From contig JALOAT010000006.1 of assembly GCA_023228645.1 (NCBI GenBank), forward strand, positions 1-64,000: DNA of 64,000 bases. The letters are read 5' to 3'. Shown here piece by piece: positions 43,463 to 51,440 of the stretch; positions within the stretch are counted from its first letter, which is position 1, and each line of letters starts with the position of its first letter. This DNA is from Gammaproteobacteria bacterium (lineage in GTDB: Bacteria > Pseudomonadota > Gammaproteobacteria > Thiohalomonadales > Thiohalomonadaceae). Under the pieces are notes generated by a model. The model saw nothing but the letters and a program-made list of their open reading frames with translations, was not told the origin of the DNA and searched no databases. A program made the position numbers and the translations under genes.

Positions 43463-43580
43463 GCGAGCCGCGCAAAGACACAGAGGGCGCAGAAGGGTTC
43501 AATGCCCGATGCCGTCAGTCCGGCGCCCACCCACAGGTCCTCTGTGTTCCCCGTGTCGCTGCACCTCTGTGCTGAACTCT
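43463..43580. repeat. paired inverted CAGAG-word repeat
   Basis: A forward arm with GACACAGAGGGCGCAGAAGG (43463-43500) faces an inverse arm CCTCTGTGTTCC ... CTCTGTGCTGAA (43538-43580). The inverse arm contains CCCCGTGT, mixing the words of two repeat families. It sits in the gap between rhombosortase and the convergent SCO1 gene. Confidence 0.65.
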
Positions 43581-43590
43581 TTTCCCCTCT

Positions 43591-44190
43591 TTACCCGCGC
43601 GCCAGGAGCTCTCGGATTTCGCCAGCGATTTGCGCGGCGGGTGTGCCGTACCCGTACTTCTTGATAAAGGTGCCATCCGGACCCAGGAGATACAGGCCGG
43701 CAGAATGGTCGACGGCATAGAAATCCGCATCACCCGTGGCGCTCGGAACCTTCGCATATCGCACCTTGAAGTTCGCCGTTACCCGCTGAATCAGTTCCGG
43801 TGTGCCGCCAAGGCCGAGAATGCGCGCATCGAAGAAGGCGGTATAGGTGGCCAGTGCCTGCGGGGTGTCCCGCGCCGGGTCCACGGTGATGAAAATGCCC
43901 TGCAACCCAGTGGCATCATCACCCAACAGACGCAGTACCTCCGCAAGTTCCACCAGGGTGGTCGGACAGACGTCCGGGCAGGCGGTGTAGCCGAAGGTGA
44001 TGAGTTGGAATCGCCCACGGAAGTCCTCGTCCGTGACCGCGCCCCCTTGGGGACCGATCAGCAAATAGCGGGTGCGTATCGGGTCCGCGTCTCCATCGCC
44101 GAACCCGTGTGTCGTGACGGATTGCGCCTGCAAGGGATTCGTCAGGAGTACGGCAAGCAGCGCCAACATGCCTGCGAGCCCGCGTTTCAC
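43591..44190 (-). CDS. SCO1/SenC-family copper chaperone
   Basis: The 199-residue protein starts at the GTG at 44190 that overlaps the preceding stop as GTGA and gives a signal-like N-terminus (RGLAGMLALLAVLLTNPLQAQ). The copper site is CPDVC in YTACPDVCPTTLVEL plus the His in AVDHSAGLYL. SCO proteins deliver copper to CuA of cytochrome oxidase and in some bacteria of NosZ. It is the last gene of a copper group that lies next to nos. Confidence 0.9.
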   Translation of the reverse strand: MKRGLAGMLALLAVLLTNPLQAQSVTTHGFGDGDADPIRTRYLLIGPQGGAVTDEDFRGRFQLITFGYTACPDVCPTTLVELAEVLRLLGDDATGLQGIFITVDPARDTPQALATYTAFFDARILGLGGTPELIQRVTANFKVRYAKVPSATGDADFYAVDHSAGLYLLGPDGTFIKKYGYGTPAAQIAGEIRELLARG

Positions 44191-44549
44191 GGTGCTGTGC
44201 CCACCACGGCACCAAGGTGCTCTCGTGCCGCATCGATACGCATCGCGAGGGCTTTCCCATCCGGGCATTCACGACCCGACTGCCCGAAGGAAAGAAACGT
44301 TTCGTTGGTCGCGATCTCGAAGTATTCCCCGATCTCCCTTTGCTTTGGGGCTGTATTGACCATGATTTCGCGCAGGCGAGCGACCAGCGCGCCCTGCCCG
44401 CAGGCAAGCGCCGTGCCGTTCAATTCCCCAAGCCGCGTCACTGCCCCGCGCAGGGCTTCATCCGATCCGGCGTGCGCCGGTCCGCCCATCCCTGCCGACA
44501 GCGCGCCGACAACCAACATGCTCCACAAAACCGTCCTGTAGCGGGTCAT
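44187..44549 (-). CDS. secreted hypothetical protein between copper-chaperone genes
   Basis: The 120-residue protein has a signal peptide (TVLWSMLVVGALSAGMGGPAHA) and two Cys in the mature part (ALACGQG and GRECPDG), otherwise helical. I know no family. It is flanked by PCu(A)C and SCO1 genes on the same strand and overlaps the latter by 4 nt, which suggests a part in copper delivery. Confidence 0.65.
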   Translation of the reverse strand: MTRYRTVLWSMLVVGALSAGMGGPAHAGSDEALRGAVTRLGELNGTALACGQGALVARLREIMVNTAPKQREIGEYFEIATNETFLSFGQSGRECPDGKALAMRIDAAREHLGAVVGTAP

Positions 44550-44603
44550 GAATCCTCTGCCTCTGGAATTTTTGAAAGGCGTGAACGCACCGGGTAGCGC
44601 GCA

Positions 44604-45059
44604 TCAGCGTTGCCTTTGCGCCTGCCTGACACCCTGGCGCACCACCGTGGCATTCACCAGCATATCCGAACCGTCGTCGAACGTCAGGGTGATGGGTATC
44701 ACATCGCCCTCTCGCAAGGGTGTCTGCAAGCCGATCATCATCACGTGCAGGCCGCCGGGCTTGAGCGCCATCTCCCCGTTCGGCTCGATGTCGATGGCGG
44801 CCACCGGCCGCATTTTCATGACGCCGTTGTCGTTGAAGTGGTTATGCAACTCCGTGGTGCGCGACAAGGGGTTGCTCGCCTTGACGAGACGGACGCCGGC
44901 TTCACCGTTATTCTTCAACACCATGTAGGCGGCGGTCGCTACCGCGCTCGGCGGTGAAAGCCTCACGTAGGGGTCTGCCACGGTGACGTGGGTGCTTGCC
45001 CCTGCGAGGGCACTACTGGAGAAAGCCAGTCCGAGTGCGAGCAAGAGTGACTTTTTCAC
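44604..45059 (-). CDS. PCu(A)C periplasmic copper chaperone
   Basis: The 151-residue protein has a signal peptide and the copper motif H-(M)-X10-M-X21-H-X-M: TELHNHFNDNGVMKMR and GGLHVMMIG. It binds Cu(I) and hands it to CuA sites together with SCO. It lies 18 nt after the upstream SCO1 gene. Confidence 0.93.
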   Translation of the reverse strand: MKKSLLLALGLAFSSSALAGASTHVTVADPYVRLSPPSAVATAAYMVLKNNGEAGVRLVKASNPLSRTTELHNHFNDNGVMKMRPVAAIDIEPNGEMALKPGGLHVMMIGLQTPLREGDVIPITLTFDDGSDMLVNATVVRQGVRQAQRQR

Positions 45060-45077
45060 CGGAACGACTCCTTTAAA

Positions 45078-45674
45078 TCAAAGGCGCAACGCCGTGCGGA
45101 TGGATTGGGCCACCTTGGCCGCAATGGTTCCGTGGATGAGCTTGTCCACGACCCGGCCGTCAGCGGCCACGACGTAGATGTCCGCGGAGTGGTCGACGAC
45201 GTAGCCGCCGTCCTCCATGTCGGGCTGTTTTGCGTAAAATGCCCTGTACGCTTGTGCGATTCCTCCCACGTCCTCTTCACTGCCGGTGACGCCGACGATT
45301 CGTGGATGGAAGAAGTCCGCATACTCGCGCAGGCGTTCGGGTGTATCACGCGCGGGATCGACCGACACGAAGATTACGGCCACCCGCTCCTGTTCGCCGG
45401 GGTCCAGCTGTTCGATGGCGTCGGCGACGGTGATGAGCGCCGTCGGACAGATGTCGGGGCAATACGTGTAACCGAAGTAGACCAGGACGACCTTGCCGCG
45501 AAAATCCGTCAGCGACACCGGACCGTTGACCGATTGCAGGGTGAAGTCGCCGCCGGCCGGCAACCCCGGCATGGGGAGCGGGCGTTCCGCCGGGGCCGGA
45601 TGCCAGAATATGGCCAGGCCCGCAACCAGTGACGCAAGCAGCAGGGCCACGTAGGTGAGGGCCCGGTTGGACAT
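45078..45674 (-). CDS. SCO1/SenC-family copper chaperone
   Basis: The 198-residue protein has an N-terminal membrane helix and the thioredoxin-like SCO domain: CPDIC in YCPDICPTALITV, and the His in VVDHSADIYVV. It is a second, different SCO in the same five-gene group. The start overlaps the upstream stop codon (TGATG). Confidence 0.92.
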   Translation of the reverse strand: MSNRALTYVALLLASLVAGLAIFWHPAPAERPLPMPGLPAGGDFTLQSVNGPVSLTDFRGKVVLVYFGYTYCPDICPTALITVADAIEQLDPGEQERVAVIFVSVDPARDTPERLREYADFFHPRIVGVTGSEEDVGGIAQAYRAFYAKQPDMEDGGYVVDHSADIYVVAADGRVVDKLIHGTIAAKVAQSIRTALRL

Positions 45675-46204
45675 CAGTAGGTTCCCCCGGTGATGAATTC
45701 ATAGGGGATGGAAAGGCGCTGCCCGCGCGTATGAATGATGGCCGTGGCACGCCAGGTCATCTTTCCCATGATGCACACGGGAATAATGACTTCAGCCGTG
45801 TAGCGCCCTTGTCCGACCGGGTTCAACGGGATGCGGTTGTAACCCATGTCCATTTCCATGCCGGAAACGTCCAGTTCGACCTTGAGCGCATCGACTCCCC
45901 GGGTGTCCAACACAACCTGGAACGGCCTGGCCAGCGGAATGGGGCGCGTCAGGAACTCGAGTTCGGCCGTCCCGCCGGGGAGCGCGGCTGTACAGCGTGA
46001 TTGTTGCAGGTCACAGCCGGGTTCAGGGGCGACGAGCACGTCATCGGGCGCCGACACCAAGGAAAGCAGCTTGTAGCCGACGACCATCACCGCCACGATC
46101 GCAAGCCCCCAGATCAGCCGCAGCAGCACGCGTCTCGGCACGGCACGGCGCGGGAACTCCTCCGCACACGGGGCCGACGCCAATCCGATCCTGTATCCGT
46201 TCAC
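45674..46204 (-). CDS. membrane-anchored Met-rich protein, FixH/YtkA-like
   Basis: The GTG at 46204 is used because GGAGGA lies 6 nt before it. The 176-residue protein has one membrane helix (~residues 25-48, LLRLIWGLAIVAVMVVGYKLL) and a periplasmic β-domain with the Met-rich GMEMDMGYNRIPL and VCIMGKMTWRATA, like FixH/YtkA-type copper-associated domains. It is the first gene of the copper group and lies next to the phosphorelay genes, divergent from them. Confidence 0.6.
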   Translation of the reverse strand: MNGYRIGLASAPCAEEFPRRAVPRRVLLRLIWGLAIVAVMVVGYKLLSLVSAPDDVLVAPEPGCDLQQSRCTAALPGGTAELEFLTRPIPLARPFQVVLDTRGVDALKVELDVSGMEMDMGYNRIPLNPVGQGRYTAEVIIPVCIMGKMTWRATAIIHTRGQRLSIPYEFITGGTY

Positions 46205-46466
46205 ATCAATTCCTCCAGGCAGCCTCGTGTCTGTATTGAGCAGAACCGGGCTGTTCAAGGATACGCATGTAGTCACCTGGACGTGGGCTGAAGTGTGCGC
46301 CGTTCGGCCCCGATAGCAGAAGGTGACGAATCCTGATTACCCCCCCGTAACAACGGCGGGGGCGCGCTCGGAATATTCCTATCGCCAACCGCCCGTCCGG
46401 TGGTGGCGATTTCCACGGACCTCGCGCCGGCTCGCAGAAGGCTGAACGGGCCGCGAGGCGTATAAG

Positions 46467-49115
46467 GTGACGCCGGCTATTGATTCACCGTGCCGATCGC
46501 GCCACAGTGGGTATCGCGAGTTCAAGACTGCTGTCGACGTGAAAGTCACAGAAAAACACTTCATTCCGCTTGCCAGTCCGCTGGGGGCCATTCTGATCAC
46601 CGTGGTCTGGACGGTGCTCGTGCTCGCTTCGCTGCTGGCGCAGCGCGAACAGCTGAACCGGACCGCGGCAGAACTGGCGCGCATTGCCGCCATCTCCAAC
46701 CTGCAGAAGGACATCACCATCCGCAAGTGGGCTTCGAACGTCGAGGGCTTGTTCATTCGCGAGCAGCATGTACCGCCCATCGACGCCCTTGAGCAGGAAG
46801 AACGCCTGACGGCCATACGCGGCAACGGCGAGCGAATCCCCATCGTCGCCGTAACACCCATGCACCTGCTGCTCGCCATTCAGGGCATGACCAACGAAGC
46901 GACCGGGAGCCGGGAGCGGTTGACCTCGAAACAGTTGCGGAATCGTGACAATTCACCGGACGACTGGGAACTCCGTGCGCTCAGCGACCTGGAGGACGGC
47001 GAAACGATGATCGCCGAGACGTTCCCGGACAAGGCCAACGGGCATGGCCTGATGCGCGTCATGATTCCCATGCGCATGGAGGAGGAATGCCTGTCGTGTC
47101 ACCGGGACACGCTGGTCCCCGTGGGCGGCTTGCGCGGCGCGGCGACCATCGCCGTCGACCTCCTCACCTATCGCAACGCTCAGGAACCCACCTGGCGGGC
47201 CATTCAGTACTGGCATGCCGTCATCTGGCTGCTGGGGGTTGTCACCTTCATGTTGCTGCACTTCGTCGCGCTCAAGCGGGCTCGGGAACAAGCCCGGCAG
47301 GACCAGGTGCGCAGGGAAAACGAGATGGCCTTCGCCGCCATGGCGGAGGGCGCCGCCATCACTGATGCCGACGGTACCATCCTCTGGGTCAACGATGCCT
47401 TCTGCCGCATTTCGGGCTACGAGCGGGAGGAAGCCATCGGAGCGAACCCGCGCATCCTGAAGTCGGGAATTCATGAAGCTGCGTTCTACAAGAACCTCTG
47501 GGATCAACTGATTAGCACGGGCTCCTGGCGCGGTGAAATCTGGAACCGGCGTCGAAACGGTGAGGTCTTCCCGGAGGAACTCTCGATCCAGGCGCTAATC
47601 GGACCGGATGGCAAACCGTCGCGCTACATCTCCATCTTTTCCGATATCACACAGCGCAAACAACACGAGACCGAGCTGGCCGCCTATCGCGAACATCTGG
47701 AGGAATTGGTCAAGCTGCGTACCGAAGAGCTGACCGTCGCACGCGATCAGGCGGAGACTGCCAATCGAAGCAAGTCGGCGTTCCTGGCTAACATGAGTCA
47801 TGAACTGCGCACACCGCTGAATGCCGTGATCGGGTTTTCCAAGCTGATGGAAAAGGATCCTGCCCTCTCCCCGGAGAACCGGCGCAGTCTTGAGATCATC
47901 AATCACTCCGGACGCCATCTGCTCACTTTGATCAACGACGTCCTGGAGCTCTCGAAGATCGAGTCAGGAAAGATGGAAATGCGGCCCGAAGAGGTCGACT
48001 TGCGGGAACTCCTGGAACAGGTGGTCGAGATGATGCGCTTGCGCGCAGACGAGTCAGGACTCGACCTGCGCCTCGAATGCGAGTCCTTACCCTCGTGCGT
48101 CCATCTGGACCCCGGCATGTTGCGCCAGGTGCTGCTTAACCTGCTGTCCAACGCGGTCAAATTCACCGAATCCGGTTCCATCGTTGTGCGCGCTACGTCG
48201 CAGCCCACCGGCAAGGGCGCCGTGCGCCTCGCCTTCAGCGTGCGCGATACCGGCATAGGCATCAGCCCGGAGGAGCAGGAAAGGATATTTTCTTCTTTCG
48301 AACAGATCGGCCCGTCCCACCGGGGTGGCACGGGCCTTGGCCTGACCATCAGCCGCCGTTACGTCGAGATGATGGGCGGCGAGCTGGCGGTCGATTCACA
48401 CCCAGGCGAGGGCTCGGACTTCCACTTCGCTATCGAGGCGCTCATCGCCGATGGCGCAGTGAGGGCGCCGGTGTCCCACGAACCTCATCTATCCATTCAC
48501 CTCGAGCACAAGGTCTCGGCGCTCGTGCTCGACGAGCAGAAAGAAGCGCGCCTGCTTATCCGTTCCATTCTCGAACCTCTCGGATTCACGGTTCACGAAG
48601 CCGTCACCCTCAAGCAGGCGCGATCACTCATCGCGAACTGCGACATCAATTTGATTTTCACGGGTTGGTATCTGTCCGATGGCGAAGGGCTTGACCTCAT
48701 TCGCCAGTTGAGCGGCCGGGGCTCTGCGCTGGTCATGGTTACTGCCAATGCCACCGAGGAAAGCCGCGCCGCTGCGCTGGCCGCGGGCGCCGCCGGCTTC
48801 CTGAGTAAACCACTGGTGGAAGCCGACCTGTTGCGTCTGATCCAGCGCCTGCTGTCGACGAACGTCAGCCCCACGCCGACACAGCCACACTACCGGCCCG
48901 CCTTGCTGAAGGAAATGCTGACAACCTTGTCTCCGGCCGGTCGCGCGCAGCTGGTTCGCGCCGCAATTTCCCTGAACCCGGTAGAAATCGAATCGGCCAT
49001 CAACACCGTGGCAGAAAACGAACCGCCGCTTGCGGAACAATTGCTGATGCTGACGAGGCAACGAAGCTACCAGGAACTCTGGGAAATACTTGAAATAGAG
49101 GGGAGCGAGACATGA
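46467..49115 (+). CDS. heme-c sensor hybrid histidine kinase (DUF3365-like, PAS, degenerate receiver)
   Basis: The 882-residue kinase starts at the GTG at 46467 (GAGGCG upstream). Membrane helices at ~33-58 and ~250-268 enclose a periplasmic Tll0287/DUF3365-like domain with CLSCH (residues 208-212), a c-type heme site. Then come PAS (~290-400), HisKA with NMSHELRTPLN (His ~446), HATPase (~550-665) and a receiver (~680-800). In the receiver the phosphoacceptor Asp appears to be Gly (LIFTGWYLSDGEG), while the Lys in FLSKP is kept, so it is probably a pseudo-receiver. It overlaps the next gene by 4 nt. Confidence 0.85.
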   Translation: MTPAIDSPCRSRHSGYREFKTAVDVKVTEKHFIPLASPLGAILITVVWTVLVLASLLAQREQLNRTAAELARIAAISNLQKDITIRKWASNVEGLFIREQHVPPIDALEQEERLTAIRGNGERIPIVAVTPMHLLLAIQGMTNEATGSRERLTSKQLRNRDNSPDDWELRALSDLEDGETMIAETFPDKANGHGLMRVMIPMRMEEECLSCHRDTLVPVGGLRGAATIAVDLLTYRNAQEPTWRAIQYWHAVIWLLGVVTFMLLHFVALKRAREQARQDQVRRENEMAFAAMAEGAAITDADGTILWVNDAFCRISGYEREEAIGANPRILKSGIHEAAFYKNLWDQLISTGSWRGEIWNRRRNGEVFPEELSIQALIGPDGKPSRYISIFSDITQRKQHETELAAYREHLEELVKLRTEELTVARDQAETANRSKSAFLANMSHELRTPLNAVIGFSKLMEKDPALSPENRRSLEIINHSGRHLLTLINDVLELSKIESGKMEMRPEEVDLRELLEQVVEMMRLRADESGLDLRLECESLPSCVHLDPGMLRQVLLNLLSNAVKFTESGSIVVRATSQPTGKGAVRLAFSVRDTGIGISPEEQERIFSSFEQIGPSHRGGTGLGLTISRRYVEMMGGELAVDSHPGEGSDFHFAIEALIADGAVRAPVSHEPHLSIHLEHKVSALVLDEQKEARLLIRSILEPLGFTVHEAVTLKQARSLIANCDINLIFTGWYLSDGEGLDLIRQLSGRGSALVMVTANATEESRAAALAAGAAGFLSKPLVEADLLRLIQRLLSTNVSPTPTQPHYRPALLKEMLTTLSPAGRAQLVRAAISLNPVEIESAINTVAENEPPLAEQLLMLTRQRSYQELWEILEIEGSET

Positions 49116-50269
49116 CGTTTAATCAAGACACCAATGCGTCCGCCCCCGAGATCCTCATCGTCGACGACACGCCGGGTTCCCTCGAACTCCTTAATGACTT
49201 GCTTACCAGTGCAGGTTATGTGGTCCGGGCGGCACAGGATGGTCGCATGGCGTTACGCTCGGCACGGGCGCGCCCACCGGACCTCATCCTTCTCGACATC
49301 CGGATGCCGCACATGGACGGCTATGAACTGTGCCGTTTGTTGAAGGAAGATGCGACGACCCGTGTGGTGCCCATCATTTTTCTTTCGGCGTTGCGGGAGA
49401 CCGTTGACATGGTCAAGGGATTTTCGCTCGGCGCCGTGGACTATATCGCCAAGCCTTTTCAGCCCGATGAGGTCCTGGCGCGGGTACGGACACACATCGA
49501 ACTGTTCCACCTGCAGACACATCTCGAGGACGAGGTCGAAAAACGCACCGAGGAGCTGCGGCGCTCGCAACAGGAGTTGAAGGAATCCAAGGCCCGATTG
49601 CAGGAGCTCACGCGTTTTCTGCAGACGGTGCGCGAGGATGAACGCACGTCCATCGCAAGGGAACTGCACGATGAACTGGGTCAGGCGTTGACCGCCCTCC
49701 GCATCGACCTGAGCTGGCTCCGTAAGACCTGCGGCATCCAGGGTGAAACGGTCAGGGAGCGGGCCGGTTCAGCCCACGCCCTGGTCGAACGCACCATCGA
49801 TTCGCTGCGACGGATTTCCGAAGGCCTGCGCCCCGGCATGCTGGACGCGCTTGGGCTGGTAGCCGCGCTTGAATACCTGACGCACACCTTCATGGAACGC
49901 TCGAAAATTGCATGCGAATTTTCGTCGAACCAGGATGACATCGATGTTGAACCCGGGCTGGCCATTGCCGTCTTCCGCCTCGTCCAGGAGGCCTTGACCA
50001 ACGTCTCCCGTCATTCGCAAGCCATGCACGTGGAGATCACCCTGGAAAAAGGCGCCGAGCAGCTTACGTTGACGATCCACGACGACGGCGTCGGATTCGA
50101 TCACATCGCCCCGAAAACGGGTTTTGGGCTGCTCGGCATGCGCGAGCGGGTGTCGATGCTTGCCGGTGAAATGATCATCGACGGCAGCAGCGGGACGCGC
50201 ATTGTCGTAACTCTTCCCCTGTACTCAGGAGACCACAGTGATACGCATACTGATAGCGGACGACCATGA
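49112..50269 (+). CDS. receiver-fused NarX-type histidine kinase
   Basis: The 385-residue soluble protein has an N-terminal receiver (Asp in DLILLDIRMPHMDG, ~residue 57), a coiled-coil (~135-175), HisKA_3 with ELHDELGQALTALR (His ~192) and HATPase (DDGVGFD, GFGLLGMRERV). It has no membrane segment, so it likely receives phosphate from the upstream kinase and passes it to the downstream regulator. It overlaps the regulator gene by 32 nt. Confidence 0.88.
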   Translation: MTFNQDTNASAPEILIVDDTPGSLELLNDLLTSAGYVVRAAQDGRMALRSARARPPDLILLDIRMPHMDGYELCRLLKEDATTRVVPIIFLSALRETVDMVKGFSLGAVDYIAKPFQPDEVLARVRTHIELFHLQTHLEDEVEKRTEELRRSQQELKESKARLQELTRFLQTVREDERTSIARELHDELGQALTALRIDLSWLRKTCGIQGETVRERAGSAHALVERTIDSLRRISEGLRPGMLDALGLVAALEYLTHTFMERSKIACEFSSNQDDIDVEPGLAIAVFRLVQEALTNVSRHSQAMHVEITLEKGAEQLTLTIHDDGVGFDHIAPKTGFGLLGMRERVSMLAGEMIIDGSSGTRIVVTLPLYSGDHSDTHTDSGRP

Positions 50270-50894
50270 CATCCTGCGCGCCGGGTTGAAGCATATCCTC
50301 AGCGATTCGGGAGACATCGTGGTTGGCGGCGAGGCTTCCAATGGTGTCGAAGCCCTGGCGTTGCTGCGCGACGGCCACTGGGATGCCATTGTGCTCGACC
50401 TGACCATGCCGGGCCGCAACGGCATCGAGCTGATCAAGCAGATCAAAAGCGAGTTTCCGTCGGTGGCCATTCTGATCCTCAGCATGCACAAGGAAGACAT
50501 CTATGCCGTGCGGGCGCTGAAGGCCGGCGCGGCGGGGTATCTGTGCAAGGACAATGCGGAGGCCATGCTTGCCGAAGCCATCCGCAAGGTGGCGCGGGGA
50601 GGATTGTTCATCAACCAGAGTGTCGCGGAGAGCTTTACCCGCAACACCCTGCAGGGTAACAACAGCCTGCTTCCGCACAACTCCCTCACCGATCGCAACT
50701 ACCAGATCTTCCTGATGCTGGTGCAGGGGCTTGGTGTCTCCGAAATCGGCCGTCGCCTCAATCTGAGCGTCAAGACCGTAAGCACGCACAAGGCCAACAT
50801 CATGGTAAAGATGGGGCTCAGCAATACCGCAGAAATGGTGCGGTATGCCGTTCAGCACGGCCTCATCGATGACGATCCGCTATTCCCGGGCTAA
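50238..50894 (+). CDS. NarL/LuxR-family response regulator
   Basis: The 218-residue regulator has a receiver with Asp in AIVLDLTMPGRNG (~residue 54) and a C-terminal LuxR helix-turn-helix (VSEIGRRLNLSVKTVSTHKANI, ~165-186). It should control nearby respiratory genes; the nos cluster begins 546 nt downstream in the same direction. Confidence 0.92.
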   Translation: MIRILIADDHDILRAGLKHILSDSGDIVVGGEASNGVEALALLRDGHWDAIVLDLTMPGRNGIELIKQIKSEFPSVAILILSMHKEDIYAVRALKAGAAGYLCKDNAEAMLAEAIRKVARGGLFINQSVAESFTRNTLQGNNSLLPHNSLTDRNYQIFLMLVQGLGVSEIGRRLNLSVKTVSTHKANIMVKMGLSNTAEMVRYAVQHGLIDDDPLFPG

Positions 50895-51006
50895 GAAAAT
50901 GCTGATTAATCGGCTCCGTCATGGAGGCCTGTAGACCGTCTTACGCGTCAAGCCCCAGCGGCGCTCGGCGTTGAATAGATTGCCGGAGCGGCCTCGGATT
51001 TTCGTG

Positions 51007-51083
51007 TGTGGGGGCGAGCTTCCGCTCCGATTTCCGGGCTGCGGCTTCCTGAGGGCTGTCACAAGCAGAAGCTCGCTCCCACA
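51007..51083. repeat. REP-like palindrome (GTGGGGGCGAGCTTC...GAAGCTCGCTCCCAC)
   Basis: The 15-nt outer arms pair with one mismatch and enclose 45 nt. This kind of GAGCTTC/GAAGCTC palindrome is a frequent intergenic repeat in gammaproteobacteria. Confidence 0.6.
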
Positions 51084-51105
51084 AGTGACGCAGTCATGAT
51101 GGGTT

Positions 51106-51172
51106 GTAGGAGCCGCCCTGATGACGAAACGAAGAAATCAGCGGCTACTTGCAGCTTCCGCAGGGCGGTCCT
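51106..51172. repeat. REP-like palindrome (GTAGGAGCCGCCCTG...CAGGGCGGTCCT)
   Basis: AGGAGCCGCCCTG pairs with CAGGGCGGTCCT over about 11 bases across a 40-nt loop. It shares the GTAGGAGC core with 1339-1396 and 4666-4700. Confidence 0.55.
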
Positions 51173-51353
51173 GGCGCATCATTGCCGCTAATCTTAGGTA
51201 GTTTCCCTAGTCGAATTTGCTAGATGGGCGGTGCAACGTGCATCGCTGTCTCGGCCTGACAACCAGGGCTAGGACGATTCCTAACCTCACCCCCCACTTT
51301 TCCTGTTCCTAATATGGGAACTCGTCACCTGTTTCCCACCTGACCCCAAGGGC

Positions 51354-51367
51354 ATGATGTGTGTCAA
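51354..51367. promoter_or_regulatory. FNR/NNR-type site upstream of nosZ
   Basis: ATGAT-GTGT-GTCAA has the 5-4-5 layout of FNR/DNR/NNR sites; eight of ten half-site bases match TTGAT-N4-ATCAA. It ends 73 nt before the nosZ start codon, a usual distance for class II activation plus leader. Confidence 0.45.
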
Positions 51368-51440
51368 ATCACTCAGGCGCGTGGCAAGCACTCGAGTGGT
51401 TGGGGGTTTTCATTTCAGGGGCTACTCAGGGGAAAACAAC

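Larger units (their letters stand above)
50895..51440. other. regulatory gap upstream of nosZ with REP-like palindromes
   Basis: The 546-nt gap contains two imperfect palindromes (51007-51083 and 51106-51172), an AT-richer stretch at about 51180-51240, and an FNR/NNR-like site at 51354-51367. No gene is supported. Confidence 0.55.

Noticed and set aside
50895..51350. Possible tRNA or small RNA before nosZ
   Set aside because: The palindromes do not fold into a cloverleaf and match REP-like repeats better.
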